Assembly: GCF_947496725.1 (NCBI RefSeq) | Contig: NZ_CANMDS010000002.1 | Coordinates: forward strand, 434,001 to 498,000 | Reading direction: 5' to 3' | DNA: 64,000 nucleotides | Source of the DNA: an uncultured Dokdonia sp. | GTDB lineage: Bacteria; Bacteroidota; Bacteroidia; Flavobacteriales; Flavobacteriaceae | In this document: positions 28,094-36,911 of the stretch, piece after piece | Numbering within the stretch: the stretch's first letter is position 1 | Layout: the number at the start of each line of letters is the position of its first letter | Notes under the pieces: model-generated | The model's input: the letters and a program-made list of their open reading frames with translations, nothing else | The model's database searches: none | What the model was told of the DNA's origin: nothing | Made by a program: the position numbers and the translations under genes

Positions 28094-29563
28094 ATGGTCA
28101 AACAATTTGTAAGCCTTGAGTGGAAGGCATTTTTTAGAAGTCCTGCTTTTGGGACTAACCTTGCACTTAAAATTTTGATGGTTTTTGGAGCCTTAATGAT
28201 GGTTTTATACCTAGGAGGTGCTGGTGTGGGTCTTTATTTTATACTTGAAAAAGCAGACCTTGAGCCTTTCTCTACCGTAAATACATTTGTTATTTACTAC
28301 ATAGTAGGTGATCTTATAATAAGATATATGGGGCAAAAAATGCCCGTGGTAAATATTAAACCGCTATTACTTTTACCTTTTAAAAAGACTAAGATTGTAA
28401 AGTTTGCACTTGGTAAAACGGTGCTTGCCTTCTGGAACTGGATGCACGCTTTTTTCTTTATTCCATTTTCTATTGTTTTACTGGCAAAGGGTTTTAATCC
28501 GCTAGGTGTGATTGCGTGGCACGTGGCAATGTTTTGCTTTATATATGCAAATAATTTTATTAATGTCTTTTTAAATGACAAGCTGTGGCTTGTGTTGAGC
28601 GTAGGAGCATTATTTGCTGCCTTGGGCTTTGCTCAGTATTATGGCTATTTTGATATCACAGCCTTTACACAACCGTTTTTTCAAGGGTTATATGAGTATA
28701 TGTGGCCTGTTATATTTCCTATAGCATTACTTGTTACAGTAGCAACGGTTGCTTTTAAGTACTTTCTTGCAAGACTATATCTAGATGCAGGGTTGGCAAA
28801 AAAGGTGAGTGAAGCCAGTGGTGGAGATTTAGGGTGGCTAGATCGTTTTGGGAAGCAGTCTACTTTTCTTAAAAATGATATTAGACTTATAATGAGAAAT
28901 AAACGCTCTAAGACTACTGTGTTTATGAGTGTTATGTTCTTGTTTTACGGGTTGCTCTTTTTTACGGGTGCTGTTGAGGTTTATGATGGTCCTTTCTGGA
29001 AGATGTTTGCTGCTGTATTTGTGAGTGGTGGTTTCCTTTTTAGTTTTGGGCAGTTTGTTCCATCTTGGGATAGTGCCTATTACCCACTTATGATGACACA
29101 AAATATTGCCTATAAAGATTACTTAAAGTCTAAGTGGTTACTTGTGGTGATTGCCACATTCTTTTCGGCCATATTATGTATACCCTATATTTATTTTGGG
29201 TGGGATATACTTATTGCAGTACTAGTAGGAGCTATATTTAATATGGGTATAAATGCACACCTTGTATTGCTAGGGGGTGCTTATATAAAAACACCTATAG
29301 ACTTACAGAGTGGTAAAAAGGCCTTTGGAGACAAGAGTTCTTTTAACCTTAAAACGCTGCTTGTGAGTTTACCTAAAATGCTTGGGCCTATGGCACTTTA
29401 TGCGATAGGGCACTTTACAGTAGGACCTACTTTGGGCTATGCACTAGTCGCTATAGTAGGGCTTATAGGCTTTGCTTTTAGAGACAAAGTATTTGACCAG
29501 ATTATAAAAATATATAAGACTGAGAAGTATAAAACGCTTGCAGCTTACAAACAAACAAAATAG
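28094..29563 (+). CDS. DUF5687 ABC-exporter permease
   Basis: 489 residues with about ten to twelve hydrophobic segments. It starts VKQFVSLEWKAFFRSPAFG, an N-terminal pattern I recognise from DUF5687. These proteins act as the membrane part of a Bacteroidota ABC exporter with a separate ATPase, which is encoded 7 bases downstream. Transported substrate unknown. Confidence 0.82.
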   Translation: MVKQFVSLEWKAFFRSPAFGTNLALKILMVFGALMMVLYLGGAGVGLYFILEKADLEPFSTVNTFVIYYIVGDLIIRYMGQKMPVVNIKPLLLLPFKKTKIVKFALGKTVLAFWNWMHAFFFIPFSIVLLAKGFNPLGVIAWHVAMFCFIYANNFINVFLNDKLWLVLSVGALFAALGFAQYYGYFDITAFTQPFFQGLYEYMWPVIFPIALLVTVATVAFKYFLARLYLDAGLAKKVSEASGGDLGWLDRFGKQSTFLKNDIRLIMRNKRSKTTVFMSVMFLFYGLLFFTGAVEVYDGPFWKMFAAVFVSGGFLFSFGQFVPSWDSAYYPLMMTQNIAYKDYLKSKWLLVVIATFFSAILCIPYIYFGWDILIAVLVGAIFNMGINAHLVLLGGAYIKTPIDLQSGKKAFGDKSSFNLKTLLVSLPKMLGPMALYAIGHFTVGPTLGYALVAIVGLIGFAFRDKVFDQIIKIYKTEKYKTLAAYKQTK

Positions 29564-29570
29564 AGAGACG

Positions 29571-30284
29571 ATGATCACAGTACACAACTTGTCAAAATCA
29601 TATAACGGAGTTACAGTTCTTAACCTTGAAGGTTTTGAAATCCCAAGGGGTCAGTCTTTTGGACTTGTAGGTAATAATGGAGCCGGTAAGACTACGCTTT
29701 TCAGCTGTCTGCTAGATCTTATACAACCTTCTACAGGTTATATAGAAAATGGAGGCGTAAAAGTAAATGAGAGTGAAGACTGGAAAATACATACGGCTTC
29801 TTTTATAGATGAGTCATTCCTTATAGGATACCTTACTCCAGAAGAGTACTTTTATTTTATAGGAGATCTAAGAGGAGAAAATAAGGCAGATGTAGATGCA
29901 TTGCTCGCGACTTTTGAAGACTTCTTTAATGATGAGATTATAGGAAAACGTAAATACTTACGTGATCTTTCAAAAGGAAATCAAAAAAAGGTAGGTATTG
30001 TAGCAACATTAATAGGGAGTCCGGATGTAATTATACTTGATGAGCCATTTGCAAATCTTGATCCTACTACGCAAATACGTTTAAAAGGAATTATAAAAAA
30101 GATGGCATCAGATAGAGAGGTAACTGTCTTGGTGTCTAGTCACGATCTTCAGCACGTTACAGAAGTTTGTGAGCGTATTGTGGTGTTAGAGAAAGGAACT
30201 TTAGTAAAAGATATTATGACTTCTCCAGCAACTCTTAAAGATCTAGAGGCTTACTTTGCTGGTAATGAGGTGGTAGTAGAGTAA
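29571..30284 (+). CDS. ABC transporter ATP-binding protein
   Basis: 237 residues. Start MITVHNLSKSY at 29571 is chosen over an upstream in-frame ATG that would lie inside the permease gene. Seen: Walker A GNNGAGKTT, signature LSKGNQKKVGI, Walker B VIILDEPFANLD, and the switch histidine SSHDLQHV. It is the energy partner of the DUF5687 permease just upstream. Confidence 0.92.
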   Translation: MITVHNLSKSYNGVTVLNLEGFEIPRGQSFGLVGNNGAGKTTLFSCLLDLIQPSTGYIENGGVKVNESEDWKIHTASFIDESFLIGYLTPEEYFYFIGDLRGENKADVDALLATFEDFFNDEIIGKRKYLRDLSKGNQKKVGIVATLIGSPDVIILDEPFANLDPTTQIRLKGIIKKMASDREVTVLVSSHDLQHVTEVCERIVVLEKGTLVKDIMTSPATLKDLEAYFAGNEVVVE

Positions 30285-30403
30285 GAGTCTTAAGTTGGGG
30301 TAAAAAAAATGGCCACAATAAAGCGACCATTTCCTAAGTTCCCCAACTTAATTCTTCAAGTTTATGCAACTTGAACAGTAAAAATACTAAAGTGCTAGGT
30401 ATC

Positions 30404-30428
30404 AACCGAAAAAACAGCGGTTTTTTTT
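30404..30428 (+). terminator. Probable rho-independent terminator
   Basis: Short stem AACCG (30404-30408)/CGGTT (30418-30422) with an A-rich loop and an uninterrupted T run to 30428. It may close the ABC exporter operon or a small RNA formed by the hairpins upstream. Confidence 0.5.
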
Positions 30429-30542
30429 AGAATTTTCTTAACTTTTTTTTAAGACATCCACAAATTATCTGCTCAAAGGCACTATATGACGTGAAGAGTC
30501 CTAATAAAAAGATGGAAATCTATGTTTTTTCAAAAAGAAATG

Positions 30543-30550
30543 TATTTTTA
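30543..30550 (+). promoter_or_regulatory. Possible -7 element TATTTTTA for sprE
   Basis: Seven of eight bases match TAnnTTTG; it lies 58 bases before the TTG start at 30609. Confidence 0.35.
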
Positions 30551-30608
30551 CACGCTTCCATACTAAAATGGGTAAATTACAGTTCCTTTTAGTAAAAACA
30601 CAACAGGT

Positions 30609-33146
30609 TTGACAATACTCTTAAGACGTATCCTCTGTACAAGTATTCTTGTATTAATTCTTGCGAGCTGCTCTCGCAAGAAAGATTCATTTATAAGTCG
30701 CAACTACCACGCAGTTACCACAGAGTACAATACGTTATATAATGGTAACGTCGCCCTAGATGAAGGTAAGAGTGCACTTATACAAACCTTTAATGATAAC
30801 TACTGGGAGGTATTACCTATAGAGCGCATTTCTTTTGAAGAAAACACGGCTCTAGGTGAAGAGAACAGAGATCCTAACTTTGTAAGAGCAGAAGAAAAAG
30901 CAATCAAAGCCATACAGCGCCACTCTATGAAAATAGATGGAGAAGAGCGCAACCCACAAATGGATGAAGCCTTCTTACTACTAGGAAAAGCAAGATATTT
31001 TGACCAGCAATTTGTCCCAGCACTCGAAGCTTTTAATTACGTACTTGCATATTACCCTAAGAGTAACAATATCGCTCAGGCAAAAGTCTGGAAGGAAAAG
31101 ACAAACATCAGGCTAGAAAATAATGAGATTGCTATAGAGAATCTCAATAAGATTTTTAAAGTAGAGAAAAATCTCAAAAACCAAGACATTGCAGATGCAA
31201 AAGCAATGCTTGCGCAGGCCTACCTAAATCTAAACAAACCAGATAGTGCTCTCATTTATATAAAAGAAGCATCAGACCTTACTCGTAAGTATGAAGAAAG
31301 AGGTCGCTATAACTACATCAAGGGGCAGCTGTATAATCGTCTCGATAAAAAAGATAGTGCAAACCTTGCCTTTCAAGAAGTGATAGACCTTAATAGAAAG
31401 ATACCGCGCAAGTATCATATTAATGCACATCTAGAGCAAATACGTAGTAGTGACCTTACTACAGAAGATACTCTTGCACTAAGAGAGCGTCTAGATAAAA
31501 TGGTAAGCAATAGAGAGAATAGACCATTTTTAGATAAAATATATTACACAAAGGCGGCCTATTATATGAGCCTAGGTAAAGAAGACTCTGCTATTGCAAA
31601 TTATAATAAGTCATTAAGGGAGACTAGCACAGATAACTATCTTGTGTCACGAGATTATCTCGCACTTGCAGACTATAATTTTGAGCAAGCCGCATATAAA
31701 ACTGCTGGTGCTTATTATGATAGTATGCTGGGTAAAATAAGCGACCGTACAAGAGAGTATAGGTCTGTAAAAAAGAAGCGTGATAACCTTACAGATGTTA
31801 TTGCATATGAAGATCTTACCCTTCGTAATGACAGTATAATTTCGCTAGTTACAATGTCTGAAGATGATCTAACGGCATATTTTGACAACTATATAGCAGA
31901 GCTTAAGGCAAAGGAAGCTGCAGACTCTATTGCTAGAGTAGATAAAATACGTAATAACGAGTTTTTTAATAGTAGTACTAGTGCTCGTAAAAAAACACAA
32001 GCTACAGCTGGTGAATTTTACTTCTATAATGATGTGGCCGTATCTTATGGTAAGCAAGCCTTTGAGCGTAGATGGGGTAAAAGAAGACTAGCAGATGGAT
32101 GGCGCCTCTCATCAAAACAAACTCCAGCTAGTAACGGAGGACTCTTGCCGGTAGCACTTCAAGAAGAAGAGGAGACACAAAAGAAAACAGCACAAGACTA
32201 TATTGCAACACTACCTAGGGATAGAACTCAAATAGATAGCCTCATTAAAGAGCGTGACTTTGCATACTTTCAGCTAGGGCTTATTTATAAAGAAAAGTTT
32301 AAAGAATATCCTTTGGCGGCAAATCGTTTAGAAAAGCTATTAAGTTTCAAACCTGATGAGAAGCTTGTGTTGCCAGCTACCTATAACTTGTATCAAGTGT
32401 ATGAATCTATGGACGCTTTCGCGAAAGCGGAAACCTATAAAAACGAGATCACCACAAAGTATCCAGACTCTCGTTATGCTACAAGAATAAATAATCCTAA
32501 TACAGCACTTGAAGCAGATGCAGAGGCTCCAGAAGAAATTTATAAAGGTTTATACAAGCGTTTTCAAAACCAAGAATATGCAGGTCTTCTCTCAGACCTA
32601 GAAATAAAAATTGATCAACTTTATGGAGATCCATATTTACCTAAATTTGAACTGCTTAAAGCAACCGTGTTAGGTAGATATAAAGGGTATGATGCTTACA
32701 AAGAGAGCCTTAATTATGTAGCACTTACCTACCCACGTACAGAAGAGGGTAAGAAAGCTCAAAACTTATTGCGCAATGCTTTGCCTACAATGAAGTTTGA
32801 AAACTTTGATGACGAGGCAATTTCTATAAACTATAAGGTGCTATACTCCTTTACAAGTTCTGACGTGCAAGGAGCGCGCGATTTTCAGAGGAGACTTGTA
32901 GAGAGCTTTGAAAAAATAGGCTACACACAGTTTTCTACCTCTATAGATGTATATAATGAGAAAGAGTCTTTTGTAGTAATACACTTTTTAGACAGTAGAA
33001 ATCAAGCCGAAGGCCTTGTTGAATTACTTGCAGTAAATGATCAAGTAAGAATTACAAGACCTAATACCATTATTGCTTCAGAAAATTATAAGATCATCCA
33101 AGTACATAAAAACTTTGATGCTTATAAGGCACAAAAAACAAAATGA
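30609..33146 (+). CDS. sprE: SprE/PorW-like type IX secretion and gliding lipoprotein
   Basis: 845 residues with a lipoprotein signal (hydrophobic stretch ending LILASC, cysteine at about 21) and many tetratricopeptide-like helical repeats, for example AFLLLGKARYFDQQFVPALEAFNYVLAYYP. The mature N-terminus (FISRNYHAVTTEYNTLYNGN) is characteristic of SprE of Flavobacterium, equivalent to PorW. That lipoprotein is needed for type IX protein secretion and gliding. Start TTG at 30609 gives the correct signal peptide. The palindrome at 32414-32429 encodes AFAKA between two repeats near residue 605. The bactofilin gene follows 24 bases later. Confidence 0.88.
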   Translation: MTILLRRILCTSILVLILASCSRKKDSFISRNYHAVTTEYNTLYNGNVALDEGKSALIQTFNDNYWEVLPIERISFEENTALGEENRDPNFVRAEEKAIKAIQRHSMKIDGEERNPQMDEAFLLLGKARYFDQQFVPALEAFNYVLAYYPKSNNIAQAKVWKEKTNIRLENNEIAIENLNKIFKVEKNLKNQDIADAKAMLAQAYLNLNKPDSALIYIKEASDLTRKYEERGRYNYIKGQLYNRLDKKDSANLAFQEVIDLNRKIPRKYHINAHLEQIRSSDLTTEDTLALRERLDKMVSNRENRPFLDKIYYTKAAYYMSLGKEDSAIANYNKSLRETSTDNYLVSRDYLALADYNFEQAAYKTAGAYYDSMLGKISDRTREYRSVKKKRDNLTDVIAYEDLTLRNDSIISLVTMSEDDLTAYFDNYIAELKAKEAADSIARVDKIRNNEFFNSSTSARKKTQATAGEFYFYNDVAVSYGKQAFERRWGKRRLADGWRLSSKQTPASNGGLLPVALQEEEETQKKTAQDYIATLPRDRTQIDSLIKERDFAYFQLGLIYKEKFKEYPLAANRLEKLLSFKPDEKLVLPATYNLYQVYESMDAFAKAETYKNEITTKYPDSRYATRINNPNTALEADAEAPEEIYKGLYKRFQNQEYAGLLSDLEIKIDQLYGDPYLPKFELLKATVLGRYKGYDAYKESLNYVALTYPRTEEGKKAQNLLRNALPTMKFENFDDEAISINYKVLYSFTSSDVQGARDFQRRLVESFEKIGYTQFSTSIDVYNEKESFVVIHFLDSRNQAEGLVELLAVNDQVRITRPNTIIASENYKIIQVHKNFDAYKAQKTK
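32414..32429. repeat. Iterated palindrome in sprE
   Basis: 16-base core, read as AFAKA between TPR-like repeats. Confidence 0.95.
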
Positions 33147-33170
33147 GATTAAATATAAACCCCCTTACAA

Positions 33171-33575
33171 ATGTTTTCAGATAACAAAAAAGGAAAAGGA
33201 CCTGCTCTTACAAATCAACAAAACCGCATAAGCCAGGGTACAACTCTTAAGGGAGATGTTACCTCAGAAGGAGGTTTTCGTATAGATGGTGTAATAGAGG
33301 GTAATATTACAGCGCCAAATAAGATTGTAATAGGTAAAACAGGTGTTGTAACCGGTACAGTTATTTGCAACGATGCAGATGTAGAGGGTAAAATTGTAGG
33401 TAGATTAGAGATAAAAAATTTACTCTCTATAAAGACTTCTGCACATATTGAGGGAGAGGTTATTACTGGTAAGCTTGCCGTAGAGCCTGGGGCAACCTTT
33501 AATGCATCTTGTGAGATGAAAGGCAACCTTAAATCGCTATCTAATGCCAAAGGAAAAGGAGAACGCTCCGCTTAA
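33171..33575 (+). CDS. Bactofilin (polymer-forming cytoskeletal protein)
   Basis: 134 residues: a short disordered start, then a right-handed beta-helix-like core of repeating hydrophobic/glycine turns (GTTLKGDVTSEGGFRIDGVIEGNI, KIVIGKTGVVTGTVICNDADVEGKI). Bactofilins assemble into filaments that position cell-wall enzymes. The 3' end overlaps atpZ by 32 bases, so it is translated just ahead of the ATP synthase genes. Confidence 0.93.
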   Translation: MFSDNKKGKGPALTNQQNRISQGTTLKGDVTSEGGFRIDGVIEGNITAPNKIVIGKTGVVTGTVICNDADVEGKIVGRLEIKNLLSIKTSAHIEGEVITGKLAVEPGATFNASCEMKGNLKSLSNAKGKGERSA

Positions 33576-33759
33576 AAACTGGGCGCGGTTTTCTACCATT
33601 GCCTTACAAATGGGTGTGACTATATACTTAGGTAATCTATTAGGCATATGGCTGGATCAAAAGTTTGAAACTACATTCTTAGAAAAAACAGTTACACTCT
33701 TTGCTATTTTTCTTTCTATCTACTTCGTCATAAAAGGGGTAATGCGTCTCAATAAATAA
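33544..33759 (+). CDS. atpZ: AtpZ/AtpI-family protein
   Basis: 71 residues with two transmembrane hairpin helices (about 16-36 and 46-66) and the segment GNLLGIWLDQKFET typical of AtpZ. AtpZ/AtpI proteins assist assembly or ion supply of the ATP synthase ring. The start lies inside the bactofilin gene, and the next gene begins at the base after its stop. Confidence 0.85.
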   Translation: MPKEKENAPLKNWARFSTIALQMGVTIYLGNLLGIWLDQKFETTFLEKTVTLFAIFLSIYFVIKGVMRLNK

Positions 33760-34161
33760 GTGTTGATCAAAAAATTAATTCTTTATACACTTGGTGTTAT
33801 AAGCTTATTTCTCATTAGTTATAACGTTCACCATTATCTCACATTAAAATTTGAGATATATCATCCATACAGTTTATGGAGTGTTTATCTATATCAAGCA
33901 ATAGCATCTTATATACTTGTTGTAGTCTTTGAGCTACTTGCCTCGCTCACAAAAGAGTTTAAAGATCAACTAGGTTTTTTATACTTAGGATCTATGGCGG
34001 TAAAAGTTTTATTCTTTTGTGTTCTTTTTAGAGATGTTATTTTTTTTGGACCTGATTTGAGTAAGAGAGACAGTGTTTCTCTACTGTTACCCATCTTCAT
34101 ATTTATCTTTTATGAGGTAATTGTTATTGTGAAAATCTTGAATAGAGAGACTCAAAATTGA
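33760..34161 (+). CDS. Membrane protein upstream of ATP synthase (DUF6168-like)
   Basis: 133 residues with four hydrophobic segments and a GTG start immediately after atpZ. It occupies the position of the AtpI-type auxiliary protein in Bacteroidota ATP synthase operons and resembles a family I recall as DUF6168. Role probably ATP synthase assembly; unproven. Confidence 0.65.
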   Translation: MLIKKLILYTLGVISLFLISYNVHHYLTLKFEIYHPYSLWSVYLYQAIASYILVVVFELLASLTKEFKDQLGFLYLGSMAVKVLFFCVLFRDVIFFGPDLSKRDSVSLLLPIFIFIFYEVIVIVKILNRETQN

Positions 34162-34199
34162 AATAATTACGAAATCTGTTTTATTTTCAAGAAAATGAG

Positions 34200-34207
34200 T
34201 ACTTTTG
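34200..34207 (+). promoter_or_regulatory. -7 promoter element TACTTTTG for atpB
   Basis: Exact TAnnTTTG, followed by CAC, 40 bases before the atpB ATG. It gives the ATP synthase structural genes a promoter separate from the bactofilin/atpZ run. Confidence 0.6.
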
Positions 34208-34247
34208 CACAGAATTTTAGGCCACGTCATTTATTGAAAATATTGGA

Positions 34248-35426
34248 ATGAAAATAGCATCAAAATCGATTTCATTTTTAACATTAGTTCTTGTGCTTTT
34301 GACTTCTTTTTCTGTTTACGGAAAAGATGGAGCAAAAAAGGGTGATCCTGTTAATACAAGAACGGAGATTAATGAGTACATACAACATCACTTAAAGGAC
34401 TCTCACGACTTCCATTTATTCTCAACTTTTGATGATAATGGAGTTGAGCATCACTGGGGTTTTCCTTTACCAGTAATGTTGTGGGGAGAAAATGGCTTTA
34501 CGGCTTTTATGTCTTCAGAGTTTCACCACGATGATGATGGAACTGTCGTTGTAGAAAAAGGTGATAGCCGCTTTGTAAAACTTCATAGTAGAATATATGA
34601 GCTTAACGCTGGTGAGACTGCTGTTCAGTTTGATGAAGAGCACCACGCAGTAAATGCTTCAAAGCCTTTTGATTTATCTATCACAAAGAGTGTCTTCGGG
34701 ATATTACTTATAGGTTTATTAATGCTGTTTTGGTTCTCAAGACTAGCAAGACAATACAAAAACAAACAAGTTCCTACAGGATTTGGACGTGTACTTGAGC
34801 CACTAGTGGTTTATGTACGTGATGAAATTGCTAAGCCAAACATTGGTGAGAGCTATAGAAAATTTACTGGATACCTTCTTACTGTATTCTTCTTTATTTG
34901 GATACTTAACCTTGTAGGTTTAATGCCATTCGGATTTAATGTTACAGGTCAGATAGCTGTTACAGCGGCACTAGCTGTTATTACATTAGTAATTTATGTG
35001 TTTAGTGGTAATAAGCACTTCTGGGGGCATATGTTATGGATGCCAGGTATTCCTTATGTGTTTAGACCATTACTAGGTATTATAGAACTTATAGGTACAC
35101 TAGTTATTAAGCCATTTTCATTATTAGTACGTCTGTTTGCAAACATTACTGCAGGTCACACGGTTGTAATGAGTCTTGTAGCGGTAGGTATTCTTATGCA
35201 AGAAAGCTTATCTGCAACAGGGTCTACTATTGTATCATTATTTTTATCATTATTCATAATGCTTATTGAGGTGCTAGTAGCATTCTTACAAGCTTATATA
35301 TTTACAACACTCTCTGCACTATTTATAGGTATGGCAGTTGCAGATGATCATCACGATGAGGAGCTGCACGACGAGCTAGGAGAGGAGATTGAGGACACTG
35401 AAGTTATCCGTAAGAACTTCACTTAA
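34248..35426 (+). CDS. atpB: ATP synthase F0 subunit a
   Basis: 392 residues, longer than the 270 of Escherichia coli because of an N-terminal signal peptide (cleavage near residue 25) and a histidine-rich extracytoplasmic domain, as is usual in Bacteroidota. The C-terminal half carries the proton half-channels, with the essential arginine in LLVRLFANITAGH and the final helix EVLVAFLQAYIFTTLSALFI. Forms the ion path against the c ring. Confidence 0.97.
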   Translation: MKIASKSISFLTLVLVLLTSFSVYGKDGAKKGDPVNTRTEINEYIQHHLKDSHDFHLFSTFDDNGVEHHWGFPLPVMLWGENGFTAFMSSEFHHDDDGTVVVEKGDSRFVKLHSRIYELNAGETAVQFDEEHHAVNASKPFDLSITKSVFGILLIGLLMLFWFSRLARQYKNKQVPTGFGRVLEPLVVYVRDEIAKPNIGESYRKFTGYLLTVFFFIWILNLVGLMPFGFNVTGQIAVTAALAVITLVIYVFSGNKHFWGHMLWMPGIPYVFRPLLGIIELIGTLVIKPFSLLVRLFANITAGHTVVMSLVAVGILMQESLSATGSTIVSLFLSLFIMLIEVLVAFLQAYIFTTLSALFIGMAVADDHHDEELHDELGEEIEDTEVIRKNFT

Positions 35427-35466
35427 TTAAGAATTTTTATTTGTTTAATTTTTTATATACACTATT

Positions 35467-35691
35467 ATGTCTTTAGCATTAGTACAAGAAGTAGCACCAA
35501 TGTTCCCAAATTTAGTAGGAGCTGGTCTAGTAGTAATTGGAGGTGGTATCGGTCTTGGTAAGATTGGTGGAGCTGCAATGGAAGGAATTGCTCGTCAGCC
35601 TGAGGCTGCTGGTAAAATCCAGACTGCGATGATTATCGTTGCTGCACTTTTAGAAGGACTTGCATTTGGAGCGCTTATATTAGGAGCTTAA
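35467..35691 (+). CDS. atpE: ATP synthase F0 subunit c
   Basis: 74 residues forming two helices: a glycine-rich first helix (GAGLVVIGGGIGLG), the polar loop ARQPEA, and a second helix with the ion-binding glutamate in AALLEGLAFG. The residue after that glutamate is glycine, not the serine/threonine of sodium-binding rings, so proton coupling is likely. A strong hairpin follows the gene. Confidence 0.97.
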   Translation: MSLALVQEVAPMFPNLVGAGLVVIGGGIGLGKIGGAAMEGIARQPEAAGKIQTAMIIVAALLEGLAFGALILGA

Positions 35692-35707
35692 TCCAGATCA
35701 ACTCTAA

Positions 35708-35749
35708 AAATTCAACTTCCTGTAACGGTTGGTTACAGGAGTTGAATTT
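35708..35749 (+). other. Intra-operon hairpin between atpE and atpF
   Basis: Left arm 35708-35726 and right arm 35732-35749 pair over 18 bases with one bulged T and a 5-base loop (GGTTG). No clear T run follows. It lies 17 bases after the atpE stop and would act as a 3' stabiliser or partial terminator, helping make more subunit c than b. Confidence 0.75.
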
Positions 35750-35789
35750 AATTAAACAAAGATTATAAGAACACAGAACCACTTTTGAG

Positions 35790-36290
35790 ATGGAACAATT
35801 ATTAGAGAATTTTTCACTTGACCTGTTTGTAAAACAAACAATCCTTTTCTTATTGCTTATTTTCCTTATGGTAAAATTTGCTTGGAAACCTATTATGAGC
35901 GCACTTAATGAGCGTGAAGAAGGAATACAAGGAGCTCTTGATGCTGCAGAAAATGCAAAGAAAGAGATGGCAAGTCTTCAAGCAGATAACGAGAAGCTTT
36001 TAAAAGAAGCTAGAGCAGAGCGTGAAGCGATGCTTAAGGAAGCTCGTGAGATGAAGACTAAAATGATAGATGACGCAAAGGTAGAAGCCAAAGACGCTGC
36101 AGATAAAATGGTAGCTCAAGCACAAGCAGCTATTGAGGCAGAACGTAAGAGCGCTATCGCAGATCTTAAAGGTCAGGTTGCAGCACTTTCTGTAGAGATT
36201 GCAGAGAAAGTTGTAAAAAATGAGCTTTCTGATAAAGAAAAGCAACTAGGTCTTGTAGACAAGATGCTAGGTCAAGCAACATTAAACTAA
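35790..36290 (+). CDS. atpF: ATP synthase F0 subunit b
   Basis: 166 residues: one N-terminal membrane helix (about 14-28) and a long alanine/lysine/glutamate-rich coiled coil forming the peripheral stalk. The segment VKFAWKPIMSALNEREEGI is typical. It lies between atpE and atpH in the standard order. Confidence 0.96.
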   Translation: MEQLLENFSLDLFVKQTILFLLLIFLMVKFAWKPIMSALNEREEGIQGALDAAENAKKEMASLQADNEKLLKEARAEREAMLKEAREMKTKMIDDAKVEAKDAADKMVAQAQAAIEAERKSAIADLKGQVAALSVEIAEKVVKNELSDKEKQLGLVDKMLGQATLN

Positions 36291-36312
36291 CAGATTTTAA
36301 GCCGCTATCACT

Positions 36313-36849
36313 ATGAGTAGAGCAGCAATACGATATGCAAAAGCAGTACTAGATCTTGCAAAAGATAATGGATCTGTAGAGGCAGTTTTAAATGATATGA
36401 AATCTGTAAAGGCTACTATTGAAGGAAGTAAAGAACTTCGCAATGCCTTAAACAGTCCTGTAATAAAAGCAGACGATAAGCGCGCTGTATTACGTCAGGT
36501 ATTTACAGACGGTACAAAAGAGACCTTAGGTCTTGTAGATGTTCTTGTAGATAATAGTAGAGCAAATTTACTAGGTGGTGTGGCAGATAGTTTTATTGCA
36601 GAGTACAATAAAAGCAATAAGATTGAGAGTGCTACAGTAACTACAGCAGTAGCTTTAACTCCAGAACTGGAGACTAAGGTTCTTGCAAAAGTAAAAGAGC
36701 TTACAGGAAGCACGAACGTAACTCTTACAAACGAGATTGATGAGAGCATCATAGGTGGTTTTGTATTAAGAGTAGGTGATACACAGTACAATGCAAGTAT
36801 CGCTAGCCAGTTAGGCAAGTTAAAAAGAGAATTTAGTAACAGTTTATAA
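36313..36849 (+). CDS. atpH: ATP synthase F1 subunit delta
   Basis: 178 residues, the family length. Seen: N-terminal RAAIRYAKAVLDLA and C-terminal DESIIGGFVLRVGDTQYNASI, both conserved in delta/OSCP. It joins the peripheral stalk to the F1 head. A hairpin and a decayed palindrome fill the gap to atpA. Confidence 0.96.
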   Translation: MSRAAIRYAKAVLDLAKDNGSVEAVLNDMKSVKATIEGSKELRNALNSPVIKADDKRAVLRQVFTDGTKETLGLVDVLVDNSRANLLGGVADSFIAEYNKSNKIESATVTTAVALTPELETKVLAKVKELTGSTNVTLTNEIDESIIGGFVLRVGDTQYNASIASQLGKLKREFSNSL

Positions 36850-36857
36850 ATAAACGG

Positions 36858-36873
36858 CTCATCGTGAGATGAG
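36858..36873 (+). other. Small hairpin between atpH and atpA
   Basis: CTCATC-GTGA-GATGAG with a GTGA tetraloop, 8 bases after the atpH stop and just before the decayed palindrome at 36877. Confidence 0.5.
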
Positions 36874-36876
36874 AAA

Positions 36877-36891
36877 ATTTTCGCGAAAGCG
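36877..36891. repeat. Decayed copy of the iterated palindrome (atpH-atpA gap)
   Basis: Right half intact (TCGCGAAAGCGG); the left arm reads TTT in place of GCT. Confidence 0.6.
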
Positions 36892-36911
36892 GACTTATAA
36901 ATTTAGATCAA

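Larger units (their letters stand above)
30285..30608 (+). other. 324-base structured intergenic region before sprE
   Basis: No gene is supported here. It holds an 11-base stem TTAAGTTGGGG (30290-30300) with CCCCAACTTAA (30341-30351) around a small inner hairpin, then a second stem TTCAAGTT (30355-30362) with AACTTGAA (30368-30375). Next is a terminator-like AACCG...CGGTT with eight T's (30404-30428). The last 60 bases carry a promoter-like TATTTTTA. Confidence 0.6.
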
